This document shows, piece after piece, positions 27,467 through 37,689 of a stretch of DNA of 64,000 nucleotides; position 1 is the first letter of the stretch; each line of letters starts with the position of its first letter. Location of the stretch: positions 92,547 through 156,546 of the forward strand of contig PNKV01000010.1 of the NCBI GenBank assembly GCA_013822685.1, in the 5' to 3' direction. This DNA comes from Leptothrix sp. (in: b-proteobacteria). GTDB lineage: Bacteria > Pseudomonadota > Gammaproteobacteria > Burkholderiales > Burkholderiaceae_C. A program made the translations under genes and the position numbers. The notes beneath the pieces are model-generated. The model was not told the DNA's origin. It ran no database searches and was given only the letters and a program-made list of their open reading frames with translations.

Positions 27467-28117
27467 TTAAATGTCAGGCGAGACGCCGCCAGGGCCGATT
27501 CCGTTCGTGCCCGGCGGCGTTTGCGTTTGTTCTTCGTGGGCTTGCTGGGCTGCCATGGCTTGCAGCCGTGACGCGTCCGCCTGCAACTGGTCCAGCAAGC
27601 GATCAGCCTGCGTGTCCAGCAACAGCAACTCTTGAACATCGGGCCACAGGAAGCCACCATCGCGACTGCGGTTGATGAAGTTCAGCAGGTCGTCGTAGTA
27701 GCCCGCCGTGTTCAGCAAGCCCAAGGGCTTTTGGTGGTAGCCCAGTTGCCGCCACGTCCACACCTCGAAGATTTCTTCCATGGTGCCAATGCCGCCCGGC
27801 AACGCCAGGAAGGCATCCGACTGCATGGCCATGCGGTGCTTGCGCTCGTGCATGGTGTCCACCACCTGCAGCTCGGTCAGGCCCGGGTGGCCCAGCTCAC
27901 GTTGCACCAGCCGGTGCGGGATCACGCCGATCACCGAAGCGCCGTGCGCCAAGGCGGCATCGGCCACGGCGCCCATCAGGCCCGTGCTGCCCCCGCCGTA
28001 GACCAACTGCCAGCCCCGCAGACCAATCTGGCGGCCCACTTCACGGGCGGCGGCTTCAAAGGCCGGATCGTTGCCCATGCGGGAGCCGCAGTAAACGCAC
28101 ACTGAAAAAGCAGCCAT
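27467..28117 (-). CDS. LOG-family (TIGR00730) nucleotide 5'-monophosphate phosphoribohydrolase
   Basis: 216 residues. The Rossmann-like fold begins FSVCVYCGSRMGN, with GGGSTGLMGAVADAAL and the diagnostic PGGIGTMEEIFEVWTWRQLGY motif (catalytic Arg/Glu). Family members cleave cytokinin riboside monophosphates or AMP to free base plus ribose 5-phosphate. The last 20 residues (TPPGTNGIGPGGVSPDI) are an unstructured Gly/Pro-rich tail. Convergent with the PII gene (34 bp); the RDD gene lies 9 bp upstream on the same strand, so it is probably cotranscribed. Confidence 0.92.
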   Translation of the reverse strand: MAAFSVCVYCGSRMGNDPAFEAAAREVGRQIGLRGWQLVYGGGSTGLMGAVADAALAHGASVIGVIPHRLVQRELGHPGLTELQVVDTMHERKHRMAMQSDAFLALPGGIGTMEEIFEVWTWRQLGYHQKPLGLLNTAGYYDDLLNFINRSRDGGFLWPDVQELLLLDTQADRLLDQLQADASRLQAMAAQQAHEEQTQTPPGTNGIGPGGVSPDI

Positions 28118-28126
28118 GGATGAGGT

Positions 28127-28672
28127 TCAGGTTCGGGTGTCGATGAGCCGGGTCTTGCACAAGGCGTCGTGCAGAAACTGCCGCTGAGGGTGCAGCCAAC
28201 TGAGCAGCGCGTAGATGGCCATCCAGCCGAACAGCGCGCCATACAGCCATTTGGATTGGTGCCAGCCGGCCAGCCAGGCGCCCACCAGGGCCGGCACGAA
28301 CCACAACCAGGCGCTGACATAACGCATCAGGGCCTGCCTTGGGCCCAAGCCCGTGCCATCAAGGGACACAACACGCAGTTGCCAGGTCTTCATGGCCAAG
28401 GTCTGCCCGCCGTGCGTCCAGAACCACATGAAATACAGCGACAGCACCACGAACACGGTGGCCTGCAGGCCCTGGCGATGCTGCAAAGCATGGCGCTGGC
28501 CGACCACCATGCCAAAAATCAGTCCGACCACCATCACCACGCCGAAGAGCAGCACACCTTCGTACATGAAAGCGGCCAGGCGGCGGCGCAAGGCCGGTGC
28601 ATGGGCCTTGGCGCGCACGGCGCATTCGTCGTCGGACAAAGGCACAAAAGGAACAGCGGGGCGGGATTTCAT
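28127..28672 (-). CDS. RDD family inner-membrane protein
   Basis: 181 residues with hydrophobic helices at about 33-55, 70-90 and 125-160. The RDD hallmarks are present in variant form: RRRLAAFMYEGVLLFG at the first helix (Arg and acidic residue) and GGQTLAMKTWQLRVVSLDGTGLGPRQALMRYV after the second. Function of most RDD proteins is unknown; some are Na+/H+ antiporters. ATG 28672 gives MKSRPAVPF; a longer frame to 28723 starts in poorly conserved sequence. Same strand as the DUF3106 gene upstream (68 bp gap) and the LOG gene downstream. Confidence 0.88.
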   Translation of the reverse strand: MKSRPAVPFVPLSDDECAVRAKAHAPALRRRLAAFMYEGVLLFGVVMVVGLIFGMVVGQRHALQHRQGLQATVFVVLSLYFMWFWTHGGQTLAMKTWQLRVVSLDGTGLGPRQALMRYVSAWLWFVPALVGAWLAGWHQSKWLYGALFGWMAIYALLSWLHPQRQFLHDALCKTRLIDTRT

Positions 28673-28740
28673 CGGCAAGGGCAGCAAGGCAAGGCGCGAA
28701 CAATACACCACCCTGCCATGCACTCAAGGCACCGAAAAAT

Positions 28741-29544
28741 TCAGCGCGCTCGAGAGGCCGGCACGGCCGTCATGGCCGCACCTTGCGCGCCTTTTTTGGG
28801 CAGCAAGGTGACCGGGTCCACGAATCCCTTCGTGGCGGCGATCTTCGGCAAGCCCGTCTGCTGGTGCAGGGGCGGGGTAGGCCGCTGGCTGACCAGCGTG
28901 GTGGTGGCGCCGCGCCCGGCCTTGACCAAAGAAGGGGCCACGGCGATTTGCGCCGGGGCGTTGGGCGAGACACCGGGCACCCAGTTGGATTTGCTCACGG
29001 ACTCGTTGTCGCGCGCGCGCTTGGACGCCTGTTGTGCCCGTTCCCGGGGGCCGGGCACGTTGTCGCCCAGCACCACCGGCTGTTGTTTGCGGCGGGCCTG
29101 CTGGGCCAGCTCATCGCGTTCTTGCGGGCTCAGGGCTTGGTAGGACGCCCATTTTTTCTGGCGCTCTTCAGGCGACAACTGGCGCGTCTGCTGGAAGCGC
29201 AGGCGCGCCTCGCCACGTTTTTGTGGGGGCAGTTTGGACCATTGCGTCATGCGCTCTTGCATGCGCTGTTGCTCTTGGGGCGACAGGCTGCCAAAGCGGT
29301 TGGCCACGTTCACCCAACGCTCCTTGTTGGAGATTTCCATCGTGGGCCACAAGCCTGCCAAAGGCTGCAAAGCCCGGCGCTGAGACGCGGTGAGCGCACC
29401 CCATGAATTGGAGCCGCTGGATGAGGCGCCGGGCGCCACGGCCACCGAGGCATGTTTGGCCGGTGGCGCCGCCAAGCTAGCCTGGCCACAAGCCAGGTTC
29501 AAGCCCCACACCACCAGTGCCCAAGCCAAGGCGGTGTGTTTCAT
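28741..29544 (-). CDS. DUF3106 periplasmic protein
   Basis: 267 residues with a signal peptide (cleavage near SLAAPP, residue 26). The core carries repeated turn motifs of the form L-(S/P)-P-x-(E/K)-R: LTASQRRAL (51-59), LSPQEQQRM (87-95), LPPQKRGEA (105-113), LSPEERQKKW (123-132) and LSPQERDEL (138-146), helical and strongly charged, as in DUF3106. The rest is low-complexity linker. Resemblance to small helical periplasmic stress sensors (CpxP/Spy-like LSPEER motifs) is suggestive only. Its ATG overlaps the stop of the DUF3619 gene (ATGA), so translation is coupled. Confidence 0.85.
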   Translation of the reverse strand: MKHTALAWALVVWGLNLACGQASLAAPPAKHASVAVAPGASSSGSNSWGALTASQRRALQPLAGLWPTMEISNKERWVNVANRFGSLSPQEQQRMQERMTQWSKLPPQKRGEARLRFQQTRQLSPEERQKKWASYQALSPQERDELAQQARRKQQPVVLGDNVPGPRERAQQASKRARDNESVSKSNWVPGVSPNAPAQIAVAPSLVKAGRGATTTLVSQRPTPPLHQQTGLPKIAATKGFVDPVTLLPKKGAQGAAMTAVPASRAR

Positions 29545-30185
29545 GGCTGCGCCTCAGCCCCGCTGTCAGTGCTGTCGCTGTCATCACCGGCTTCGGCGGT
29601 TGATTCAGTCAGGGTGGCCTTTTCGCCTTCGGCCACGGCAGGCTCGGCGCTGACGGGCGGTTCAGTCTGCAGGTACTCTTCGAAACCAGGGTCGGCATAG
29701 GCCGCAGGGGGCAGGTCATCGGTCAGCAGGGCCATGTCCACGTCAGACGCCGCTTGCACCTTTTCAGATTGGTACCAGATGTGGATGCCCCACAGGCCCA
29801 CCACCAGCGCCAGGGCGGGCAGGGCGGAGGCCAGACGCCAGCCCCAGGGCAGGGGGCCGTCGTCCATGCCGCGGCCATGTTGTCGGTCGCGGTGCTGCAT
29901 GCCGGTGCCCCAGCTCGACAACGAGGCCTGCCCGGACGAGCCGGCCCCTGCCATGCTCACCCCGGCCAGTTGGTTGGAGGGCACGTATTCGGGGGCCACA
30001 GCCACCTGCGGGCGGGCCAGCACGGCGGCGCGGACGGCTTGCTCGCGCGCCACGCGCAAACGCTCGGTGATGTCGTGGGGCAGCGCCTTGGCGGAATCAT
30101 CCAGACGCGCACTGAGGCGCAGGGCAAAACGGGCTTCAATGGCCTCGATTTGCGCGCTCGACAGTGGAGTGTTTGGAGTTTTCAC
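29541..30185 (-). CDS. DUF3619 single-pass membrane protein (candidate anti-sigma factor)
   Basis: 214 residues from a GTG start (VKTPNTPLSS, numbered as Met). A soluble helical N-terminal region of about 115 residues with no HxxxCxxC zinc motif, one membrane helix near 120-140 (LASALPALALVVGLWGIHIW), then an acidic extracytoplasmic tail (DSDSTDSGAEAQP). This N-in/C-out layout directly downstream of an ECF sigma gene (17 bp gap) is what an anti-sigma factor looks like, but that role is inference. A longer frame reaches 30290 inside the sigma gene and is unlikely. Confidence 0.82.
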   Translation of the reverse strand: MKTPNTPLSSAQIEAIEARFALRLSARLDDSAKALPHDITERLRVAREQAVRAAVLARPQVAVAPEYVPSNQLAGVSMAGAGSSGQASLSSWGTGMQHRDRQHGRGMDDGPLPWGWRLASALPALALVVGLWGIHIWYQSEKVQAASDVDMALLTDDLPPAAYADPGFEEYLQTEPPVSAEPAVAEGEKATLTESTAEAGDDSDSTDSGAEAQP

Positions 30186-30202
30186 GATGCGACTGTGTTG
30201 GT

Positions 30203-30787
30203 TTACAAGGAAATTCCGCGTCCACGCAAGGCCTTGGACAGCGCCTGAACCGCCCGCGAGCAGTGCGTTTTCACGCTGCCCTCGGAGCAACCCATGGCGG
30301 CCGCCGTTTCGGCGACGTCCATCTCCTCCCAGTAACGCAGCAGGAAGGCTTCCCGTTGACGCGCTGGCAAGTTTCCGACTTCGGCCTCGATGATCTTGAG
30401 CGTCTCGCCCCGGCTGGCGGTGTCCTCAGCACCTTCCGTGCCCGGATCGTCGATCCGCAGGGAGTCCAGCAGGTTGAAGTCGCCGTCGCCATCATCGGCG
30501 GATGACTCGAAGTCTCCCAGGTTCTGGAACACCGCGTTGCGCACTTTTTGACGACGAAACCAGTCCAGCGTGGCGTTGGACAAAATCCTGGCGAACAGCA
30601 TGGGCCATTCGTTCGGCGGCCGGTCGGCGTAGCTCTGGGTCAGCCGGATCATGGCGTCTTGAACGATGTCCAGAGCCGAATCCTCATCGCGCACGGCAAA
30701 AGCGGTGCGTTTGAACGCGCGGCGCTCAACACTTATCAGGAAGCTGTTGAGTTCATCGGCGGTGGAGGGACTGGGCAGGGGGGTCAA
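30203..30787 (-). CDS. ECF-type RNA polymerase sigma factor
   Basis: 194 residues. Region 2 is seen in DSALDIVQDAMIRLTQSY and WPMLFARILSNATLDWFRRQK (the -10 and core-binding helices), region 4 in LPARQREAFLLRYWEEMDVAETAAAMGCSEGSVKTHCSRAVQAL (the -35 helix-turn-helix). The linker has an acidic stretch (SSADDGDGD). The only start that keeps all of region 2 is a TTG at 30787; no ATG or GTG lies upstream in frame near it, and no strong ribosome site is seen, so the start is provisional. Likely first gene of sigma-DUF3619-DUF3106-RDD. Confidence 0.88.
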   Translation of the reverse strand: MTPLPSPSTADELNSFLISVERRAFKRTAFAVRDEDSALDIVQDAMIRLTQSYADRPPNEWPMLFARILSNATLDWFRRQKVRNAVFQNLGDFESSADDGDGDFNLLDSLRIDDPGTEGAEDTASRGETLKIIEAEVGNLPARQREAFLLRYWEEMDVAETAAAMGCSEGSVKTHCSRAVQALSKALRGRGISL

Positions 30788-31047
30788 GACGCGAAGACTT
30801 GGGCGCCATATCGGCGAGCGCGGATTATGGCACTGGCGTGCAGACTTTTCGGTGCGATAATGTTTGTCTTTGCGTCATCCCGATCTGGCCTGAATCGTCA
30901 CCCCAACTGGTTTCGGTGGCAGGCCGCGCAGGCTCCAAATCCGCCTCACAAGGGCGAGCACGCTGGTGATCCGTCACCGCAGATGCTGTTTGAGGAGGGG
31001 CACCGATCGTTTTTCGTTAGAGAAAATCCGAAAGGTCTTTTTACATC

Positions 31048-32787
31048 ATGGACATGTCTACTCCCACCACGCCCGAAGTCCTCAATGGCTCCGACATCCT
31101 GGTCCGCTGCCTGCAGGCCGAAGGTGTCAAGTACATGTGGGGCTACCCCGGCGGCGCCGTTCTGTACATCTACGACGCCCTCTACAAACAAGACACCATC
31201 CAGCACGTTCTGGTGCGCCACGAACAGGCCGCCGTCCACGCTGCTGACGGCTATGCGCGCGCCACCGGCGACGTCGGCGTGGCCCTGGTTACCTCCGGTC
31301 CCGGCGTGACCAATGCCATCACCGGCATTGCCACGGCCTACATGGACTCGATACCCATGGTGATCATCACCGGCCAGGTGCCCACGCCCGCGATTGGCCT
31401 GGACGCCTTCCAGGAATGCGACACCGTCGGCATCACGCGCCCGATCGTCAAGCACAACTTCCTGGTCAAGGATGTGGCTGACCTGGCCATCACCTTGAAG
31501 AAGGCCTTCCACATCGCCCGCACCGGCCGCCCCGGCCCTGTGGTGGTCGATGTCCCGAAAGACGTCTCCCTCAACAAGACCGCGTTCAGCTACCCTGAAA
31601 CGGTCGAGATGCGCTCGTACAACCCGGTGCGCAAGGGCCATGGCGGGCAAATCCGCAAGGCCGTGCAGCTGATTTTGGGGGCCAAGCGCCCTTACATCTA
31701 CACCGGCGGTGGCGTGATTTTGGCGAACGCGGCCAATGAGCTGCGTGAGCTGGTCAACCTGCTGGGCTATCCCACCACCAGCACCCTGATGGGCTTGGGC
31801 GCCATCCCCGCGTCCGACAAGACCTTCCTGGGCATGCTGGGTATGCACGGCACCTACGAAGCCAACATGACCATGCAAAGCGCCGACGTGGTGCTGGCCG
31901 TGGGCGCGCGCTTCGACGACCGCGTGATTGGCAACCCCAAGCACTTCGCCCAGGTCGAGCGCAAGATCATCCACATCGACATCGATCCTTCCTCGATCTC
32001 CAAACGCGTCAAGGTTGACATCCCCATCGTGGGCGATGTGAAAGACGTGCTGATCGAGCTGATCGCCCAGATCAAGGAATCCACCCAACGCGCCGACCCG
32101 AACGCCCTGGCCACCTGGTGGAACCAGGTCAACGAATGGAAGAAGCGCGAGTGCCTGAAGTACAAGACGTCGGACGAGGTCATCAAGCCCCAGTTCGTGG
32201 TCGAGACCCTGGCGCGCCTGACCCGTGGCACGGACACCTATGTCACGTCCGACGTGGGCCAGCACCAGATGTTCGCCGCGCAGTTCTACCCGTTTGACGA
32301 GCCCCGCCGCTGGATCAACTCCGGTGGCCTGGGCACGATGGGCGTGGGTCTGCCGTACGCCATGGGCATCAAGCTGGCCAAGCCCGATGCCGACGTCTTC
32401 TGCGTGACCGGCGAAGGCTCGATTCAGATGTGCATCCAGGAGCTGTCGACCTGCCTGCAGTACCAGACCCCGGTCAAGGTGCTGTCGCTGAACAACCGCT
32501 ACCTGGGCATGGTGCGCCAATGGCAGCAGCTGGACTACGGCAGCCGCTACTCGCACAGCTACATGGACGCGCTGCCCGACTTCGTGAAGCTGGCCGAGGC
32601 CTATGGCCACGTCGGCATGCTGATCGAGCGCCCGGGTGACGTGGAAGGCGCGCTGCGCGAAGCCATCAAGCTGAAGGACCGCACCGTGTTCCTGGACATC
32701 CGGACCGACCCGACGGAAAACGTCTGGCCGATGGTGAAGGCTGGTCAGGGCATTTCTGAAATGTTGCTGGGGTCTGAAGACCTGTAA
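31048..32787 (+). CDS. ilvI: acetolactate synthase large (catalytic) subunit
   Basis: ThDP-, Mg2+- and FAD-dependent enzyme that makes 2-acetolactate or 2-aceto-2-hydroxybutyrate for valine, leucine and isoleucine. 579 residues: N-terminal ThDP domain with the catalytic Glu in [16 protein letters not shown], central FAD domain, C-terminal ThDP domain. The Mg2+ motif reads TGEGSIQM, Glu in place of the Asp of the usual GDG; I recall this variant in related betaproteobacterial enzymes. First gene of ilvI-ilvN-ilvC. The 260 bp upstream gap likely holds the promoter; I see no convincing leader peptide or attenuator. Confidence 0.96.
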   Translation: MDMSTPTTPEVLNGSDILVRCLQAEGVKYMWGYPGGAVLYIYDALYKQDTIQHVLVRHEQAAVHAADGYARATGDVGVALVTSGPGVTNAITGIATAYMDSIPMVIITGQVPTPAIGLDAFQECDTVGITRPIVKHNFLVKDVADLAITLKKAFHIARTGRPGPVVVDVPKDVSLNKTAFSYPETVEMRSYNPVRKGHGGQIRKAVQLILGAKRPYIYTGGGVILANAANELRELVNLLGYPTTSTLMGLGAIPASDKTFLGMLGMHGTYEANMTMQSADVVLAVGARFDDRVIGNPKHFAQVERKIIHIDIDPSSISKRVKVDIPIVGDVKDVLIELIAQIKESTQRADPNALATWWNQVNEWKKRECLKYKTSDEVIKPQFVVETLARLTRGTDTYVTSDVGQHQMFAAQFYPFDEPRRWINSGGLGTMGVGLPYAMGIKLAKPDADVFCVTGEGSIQMCIQELSTCLQYQTPVKVLSLNNRYLGMVRQWQQLDYGSRYSHSYMDALPDFVKLAEAYGHVGMLIERPGDVEGALREAIKLKDRTVFLDIRTDPTENVWPMVKAGQGISEMLLGSEDL

Positions 32788-32953
32788 GGCTGATTTTGTT
32801 CCGGCCTTCGCGAGGGGGCCGCAGCCAGGTGCTTGCCGGTGCCTGCGCGGGCGGTTTCTCCTGGCTTGGTCGGGTTTTGACATCACTCATTGATCGAACG
32901 ACGTGGCCACGGCCATCGGGTTACCGCCCGCTGGCTCAAGAGCGCGAAGAACG

Positions 32954-34538
<1,585 letters not shown>

Positions 34539-34562
34539 TCAACGATCAGCGCTTGAATCCGA

Positions 34563-34592
34563 AGCCGCCTGGGTAACCTGGCGGCTTTTTTC
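34563..34592 (+). terminator. rho-independent terminator after ilvC
   Basis: Stem AGCCGCC (34563-34569) and GGCGGCT (34580-34586), 10-base loop, then a run of T to 34591. It ends the ilv operon and touches the stop codon of the convergent transglutaminase-like gene. Confidence 0.88.
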
Positions 34593-35175
34593 ATGCCAGG
34601 ATTTCGATGTCGGGGTAGTGCTCAAAGAATGCCTCGGTGGTTTTGGCCGAGCTCAGCGACTCGATGACGACGGGCAAGGGCTCGGGCCAGATCTCGGGGA
34701 AATCACACTCTTGGGGCAGTTCAATGGCAAAAGCCAGTTGTTCTACCGGCGGATTGAAGTGGGCCGATACCCCGGGCTTGTTGCCGCGTGCATCGACGCG
34801 GTACCAGCCGTGCTCGCGCAGGTGCACCGCGTTCAGGCCGTGCAGGCAAAACGGCCCGCTGCCAGGATTCACAGCCAGGCGTTGATAGCACAGCCCGGTG
34901 GGAATGCCCTTGCACCGCAAGAGTGCTGCCAGCAGGTGGCTCTTGGCGTAGCAGAAGCCGGTTCCGTGGGTCAGCACATCAGACGCCCGCACGGTGATGG
35001 GGTTCAGTTGGAAATCACCGCTGTGCCGAATGTGGTCGCGCACAAACTCAAAACATCGTTGAGCGATGTCGGTGTCGGTCTGGCAACCTTGGGCCAATTC
35101 GTTCGCCTTGGCGATGATGGCCGGGTGCTCATGGTCGATGAATTCGCTGGACCGCAGGTAAGGTGTCAAGGGCAT
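34591..35175 (-). CDS. transglutaminase-like cysteine protein
   Basis: 194 residues, no signal peptide. The catalytic triad of the transglutaminase-like superfamily is readable: Cys in GTGFCYAKSHLLAALLR, His in CLHGLNAVHL and Asp in YRVDARGNKPG. Small stand-alone members of this kind are often proteases or amidases rather than protein cross-linkers, so the activity is not defined. It is convergent with ilvC and divergent from the chalcone-isomerase-like gene; a TTAACGG direct repeat (GGTTAACGGGATTAACGG, near 35240) lies in the shared upstream region. Confidence 0.85.
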   Translation of the reverse strand: MPLTPYLRSSEFIDHEHPAIIAKANELAQGCQTDTDIAQRCFEFVRDHIRHSGDFQLNPITVRASDVLTHGTGFCYAKSHLLAALLRCKGIPTGLCYQRLAVNPGSGPFCLHGLNAVHLREHGWYRVDARGNKPGVSAHFNPPVEQLAFAIELPQECDFPEIWPEPLPVVIESLSSAKTTEAFFEHYPDIEILA

Positions 35176-35323
35176 GGTGTTTTCAGAACGGAATGACGGC
35201 GCTGGGCAAATCTGTCACGATCAACCTCAGCCGCAAGGTTAACGGGATTAACGGTTTACCCAGCTTTACACCGGGTTGACCCGGCCTTGTCGGCATGATG
35301 GTGCGTCCCCACGTTGAATACCC

Positions 35324-35962
35324 ATGAACTCCACAAGCATTGCCAACCTGGCCTTGAGGCAACTGATGGTGGCCGCCGCCTTGATGCTGCTGTCCGGGGC
35401 ATTCGGCCTGCCGGTGCCTGTCCAGCCCGGCATGGCCCAGGCCGCCAAGCTGGAAGGTCAGGGCTTTGACGACACCCTGGTGCTGTCTGACCGCACGCTG
35501 CGCCTCAATGGCCTGGGTTTGAGGGGTGTCGCCTGGGTCAAGGCCTTTGTGGCAGGGCTTTACCTCTCCGCCCCCTCCAAAGAGGCCTCGCAGATCCTGG
35601 CCATGCAAGGCCCCAAGCGCCTTCGTTTGAAGGTCATGCTGGAGGCGCCCAGCATCGAGATGACCAAATCGATGCGCCGGGGCGTGCGGCGCAATGAGCC
35701 GGCCGAGGTGCATGCCCAGTTGCGTGACCGTGTCGAGGTGTTGGCCGCGGGCCTGGACAGCATCGGCATGTTCCGCCCGGGCGATGTGCTTGACCTGGAT
35801 TTCGTGCCAGGCCAGGGCACGCAGTTGGTGCTCAATGGCAAGGCCGTGGCCAAGCCCATCGCAGGCGACGATTTCTACCGCGCCATTCTGAAGATCTTCA
35901 TTGGCGAGCGGCCGGTGGACAAGCGCATGAAGGCGGGGTTGCTGCGTGGATCCGCTGCCTGA
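35324..35962 (+). CDS. exported chalcone isomerase-like protein
   Basis: 212 residues with a long signal peptide (cleavage near AQAAK, residue 41). The mature part matches the bacterial chalcone-isomerase-like domain: LSDRTLRLNGLGLRGVAWVKAFVAGLYLS, MTKSMRRGVRRNEP, and the end region DDFYRAILKIFIGERPVDKRMKAGLL. Bacterial members lack evidence of chalcone chemistry and are usually taken as lipid- or fatty-acid-binding periplasmic proteins; function here is unknown. Its last 17 bp overlap the start of xerD. Confidence 0.88.
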   Translation: MNSTSIANLALRQLMVAAALMLLSGAFGLPVPVQPGMAQAAKLEGQGFDDTLVLSDRTLRLNGLGLRGVAWVKAFVAGLYLSAPSKEASQILAMQGPKRLRLKVMLEAPSIEMTKSMRRGVRRNEPAEVHAQLRDRVEVLAAGLDSIGMFRPGDVLDLDFVPGQGTQLVLNGKAVAKPIAGDDFYRAILKIFIGERPVDKRMKAGLLRGSAA

Positions 35963-36866
35963 CGAAACGCGGGCGTCCGACGACCCGCACCTGCACCGCT
36001 TCATTGATGCGCTGTGGCTGGAAGACGGCCTGAGCGCCAACAGCCTGGCAGCGTACCGGCGTGATCTGGCGGGCCTCGCGGTCTGGCTGGCCAGTCAGCC
36101 ACACGCGCCCACGCTGATCCAGGCCCGGGAGCTTGACTTGCAGGCTTACGCCGCGCACCGGCATGCAGAGTCCAAGCCCACCTCGGTCGGCCGGCGGTTG
36201 AGCGTGTTCCGGCGGTTTTACCGTTGGGCCCTGCGGGAAGGGCTGACCACGCAAGACCCGACCTTGCGCATGGACGCCCCCCGTCAGCGCTTGCGCACGC
36301 CCGGCACCCTGACCGAGCAGCAGGTGGAAGCCTTGCTGGCCGCCCCCGATGCCGACGAGACACTGGGCCTGCGCGATCGGGCCATGCTGGAGTTGATGTA
36401 CGCCAGTGGCCTGCGCGTGAGTGAGCTGGTCGAGCTCAAGACCGTGCATGTGGGCCTGAACGAAGGTGTGCTGCGCATCACCGGCAAGGGCAGCAAGGAG
36501 CGGCTGGTGCCGTTTGGCGCCGAGGCCGGTGTTTGGCTGCAGCGCTACCTGATCGATTCGCGCGCCTTCATCCTGAATGGGCAAAGCAGCGATGCCTTGT
36601 TCGTCACGGCGCGCGGCGGGCCGATGACGCGGCAGATGTTCTGGAAGCTGGTAAAGAAGTACGCGGTACTGTCGGGCATCAGCCAGGCGCTGTCACCCCA
36701 CACTTTGCGCCACGCCTTTGCCACGCATTTGCTGAACCATGGTGCTGATCTGCGCGTGGTGCAAATGCTCCTGGGGCATGCGGACATCTCGACCACGCAG
36801 GTCTACACCCATGTGGCGCGCGAGCGGCTGCGCCTGCTGCACGCCCAGCACCATCCGCGTGGTTGA
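35946..36866 (+). CDS. xerD: site-specific tyrosine recombinase XerD
   Basis: 306 residues. Resolves chromosome dimers at dif together with XerC. SAM-like N-terminal core-binding domain (FIDALWLEDGLSANSLAAYRRDL) and a C-terminal catalytic domain with the full set: Arg157 (SGLRVSEL), Lys181 (GKGSKERLVP), His252 and Arg255 (PHTLRHAFATHLL), His278 (LLGHADI) and nucleophile Tyr287 (TQVYTHV). The start is a GTG (35946) overlapping the preceding gene by 17 bp. No att-like repeats or cargo genes surround it, so it is the housekeeping enzyme rather than an integrase of a mobile element. Confidence 0.95.
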   Translation: MDPLPDETRASDDPHLHRFIDALWLEDGLSANSLAAYRRDLAGLAVWLASQPHAPTLIQARELDLQAYAAHRHAESKPTSVGRRLSVFRRFYRWALREGLTTQDPTLRMDAPRQRLRTPGTLTEQQVEALLAAPDADETLGLRDRAMLELMYASGLRVSELVELKTVHVGLNEGVLRITGKGSKERLVPFGAEAGVWLQRYLIDSRAFILNGQSSDALFVTARGGPMTRQMFWKLVKKYAVLSGISQALSPHTLRHAFATHLLNHGADLRVVQMLLGHADISTTQVYTHVARERLRLLHAQHHPRG

Positions 36867-36867
36867 T

Positions 36868-37689
36868 TCAGTCTGGCTTTGGTGACGCAGGCTCGTTTTT
36901 TGAGGTCCAGAACTGTTCCAACGCGTACAGCTCTTCTTCTTCAAAACCGGCTGCACGGCGGGCCGCCATGTTGAAGGGGCCTTTGAGCCGTGGCGCACTG
37001 AAGGCCGTGGCCAACTCAGCATAAGTCGACAGCGGATCGAGGCCTCGCTCAGCACAGAGAACCCGGTACCACTTGTTGCCCACGGCCACGTGCCCGATCT
37101 CGTCCCTCAAGATGATGTCGAGGATGTCAGCCCCGCGCTGATCGTCAATCGTCAGGAGCTTGGCCTTGATGGGCGGCGATGCATCGAGCCCGCGTGCTTC
37201 CATGGTTCGTGGCACCAACGCGATTCGGGCGAGCATGTCGCCCTTTGTTTTCTCAGCCATCTCCCAAAGCGAGTTGTGCGCCGGGAAGTGGCCATAGTCA
37301 AAACCCAGGCTCACCAGGTGGTTGCGAAGCAGGGTGAAGTGCAGGGCCTCTTCCTGGGCCACGCCCAGCCAATCCCTGTAGAACTCATCCGGCATGCCTG
37401 GGAAACGCCAGGCCAGGTCAAGCGCCAAGTCAATCGCGTTGAGCTCAATGTGGGCGAGTGCGTGGATGAGGGCAGCGTGGCCCTCTGGATTGCGCACTGA
37501 ACGCGTTTTGAGCTGCGTGTGTGGCACCAGTTCAGGGCGAGCGGGGCGGCCGGGGATGCCTGCGGGCTCCGCCAAGATGTCGGCCGATCCGAAATCGCCA
37601 CTCAAGTCGAGCCCCATGGTGCCCCTGGCTTTGGCCTCGGGGTCATGGGTCAGCAACAGCCCGAGGGCCTGGCGCCGCAGGGTGTTCAT
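36868..37689 (-). CDS. DUF455 ferritin-like domain protein
   Basis: 273 residues. A four-helix ferritin-like bundle with carboxylate/His metal ligands can be read: [58 protein letters not shown] and [16 protein letters not shown], giving two ExxH-type sites. The family is of unknown function; in other bacteria related proteins act in tRNA or sulfur metabolism, so I make no claim. Its ATG overlaps the stop of uppP (ATGA at 37686-37689), so the two are translationally coupled. Confidence 0.88.
   Translation of the reverse strand: MNTLRRQALGLLLTHDPEAKARGTMGLDLSGDFGSADILAEPAGIPGRPARPELVPHTQLKTRSVRNPEGHAALIHALAHIELNAIDLALDLAWRFPGMPDEFYRDWLGVAQEEALHFTLLRNHLVSLGFDYGHFPAHNSLWEMAEKTKGDMLARIALVPRTMEARGLDASPPIKAKLLTIDDQRGADILDIILRDEIGHVAVGNKWYRVLCAERGLDPLSTYAELATAFSAPRLKGPFNMAARRAAGFEEEELYALEQFWTSKNEPASPKPD

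Noticed and set aside
30788..31047. Leader peptide or attenuator upstream of ilvI
   Set aside because: No short frame rich in Ile, Leu or Val and no terminator/antiterminator pair could be read; only a promoter region is likely.
30946..32886. Long minus-strand open frame opposite ilvI
   Set aside because: Its translation is His/Gly/Val-rich without domains, the usual mirror of a GC-rich gene, while the plus strand encodes an unambiguous acetolactate synthase.
35946..36866. Tyrosine recombinase as a sign of an integrated element
   Set aside because: It matches housekeeping XerD, has no flanking direct repeats or phage-like genes, and sits among core genes.
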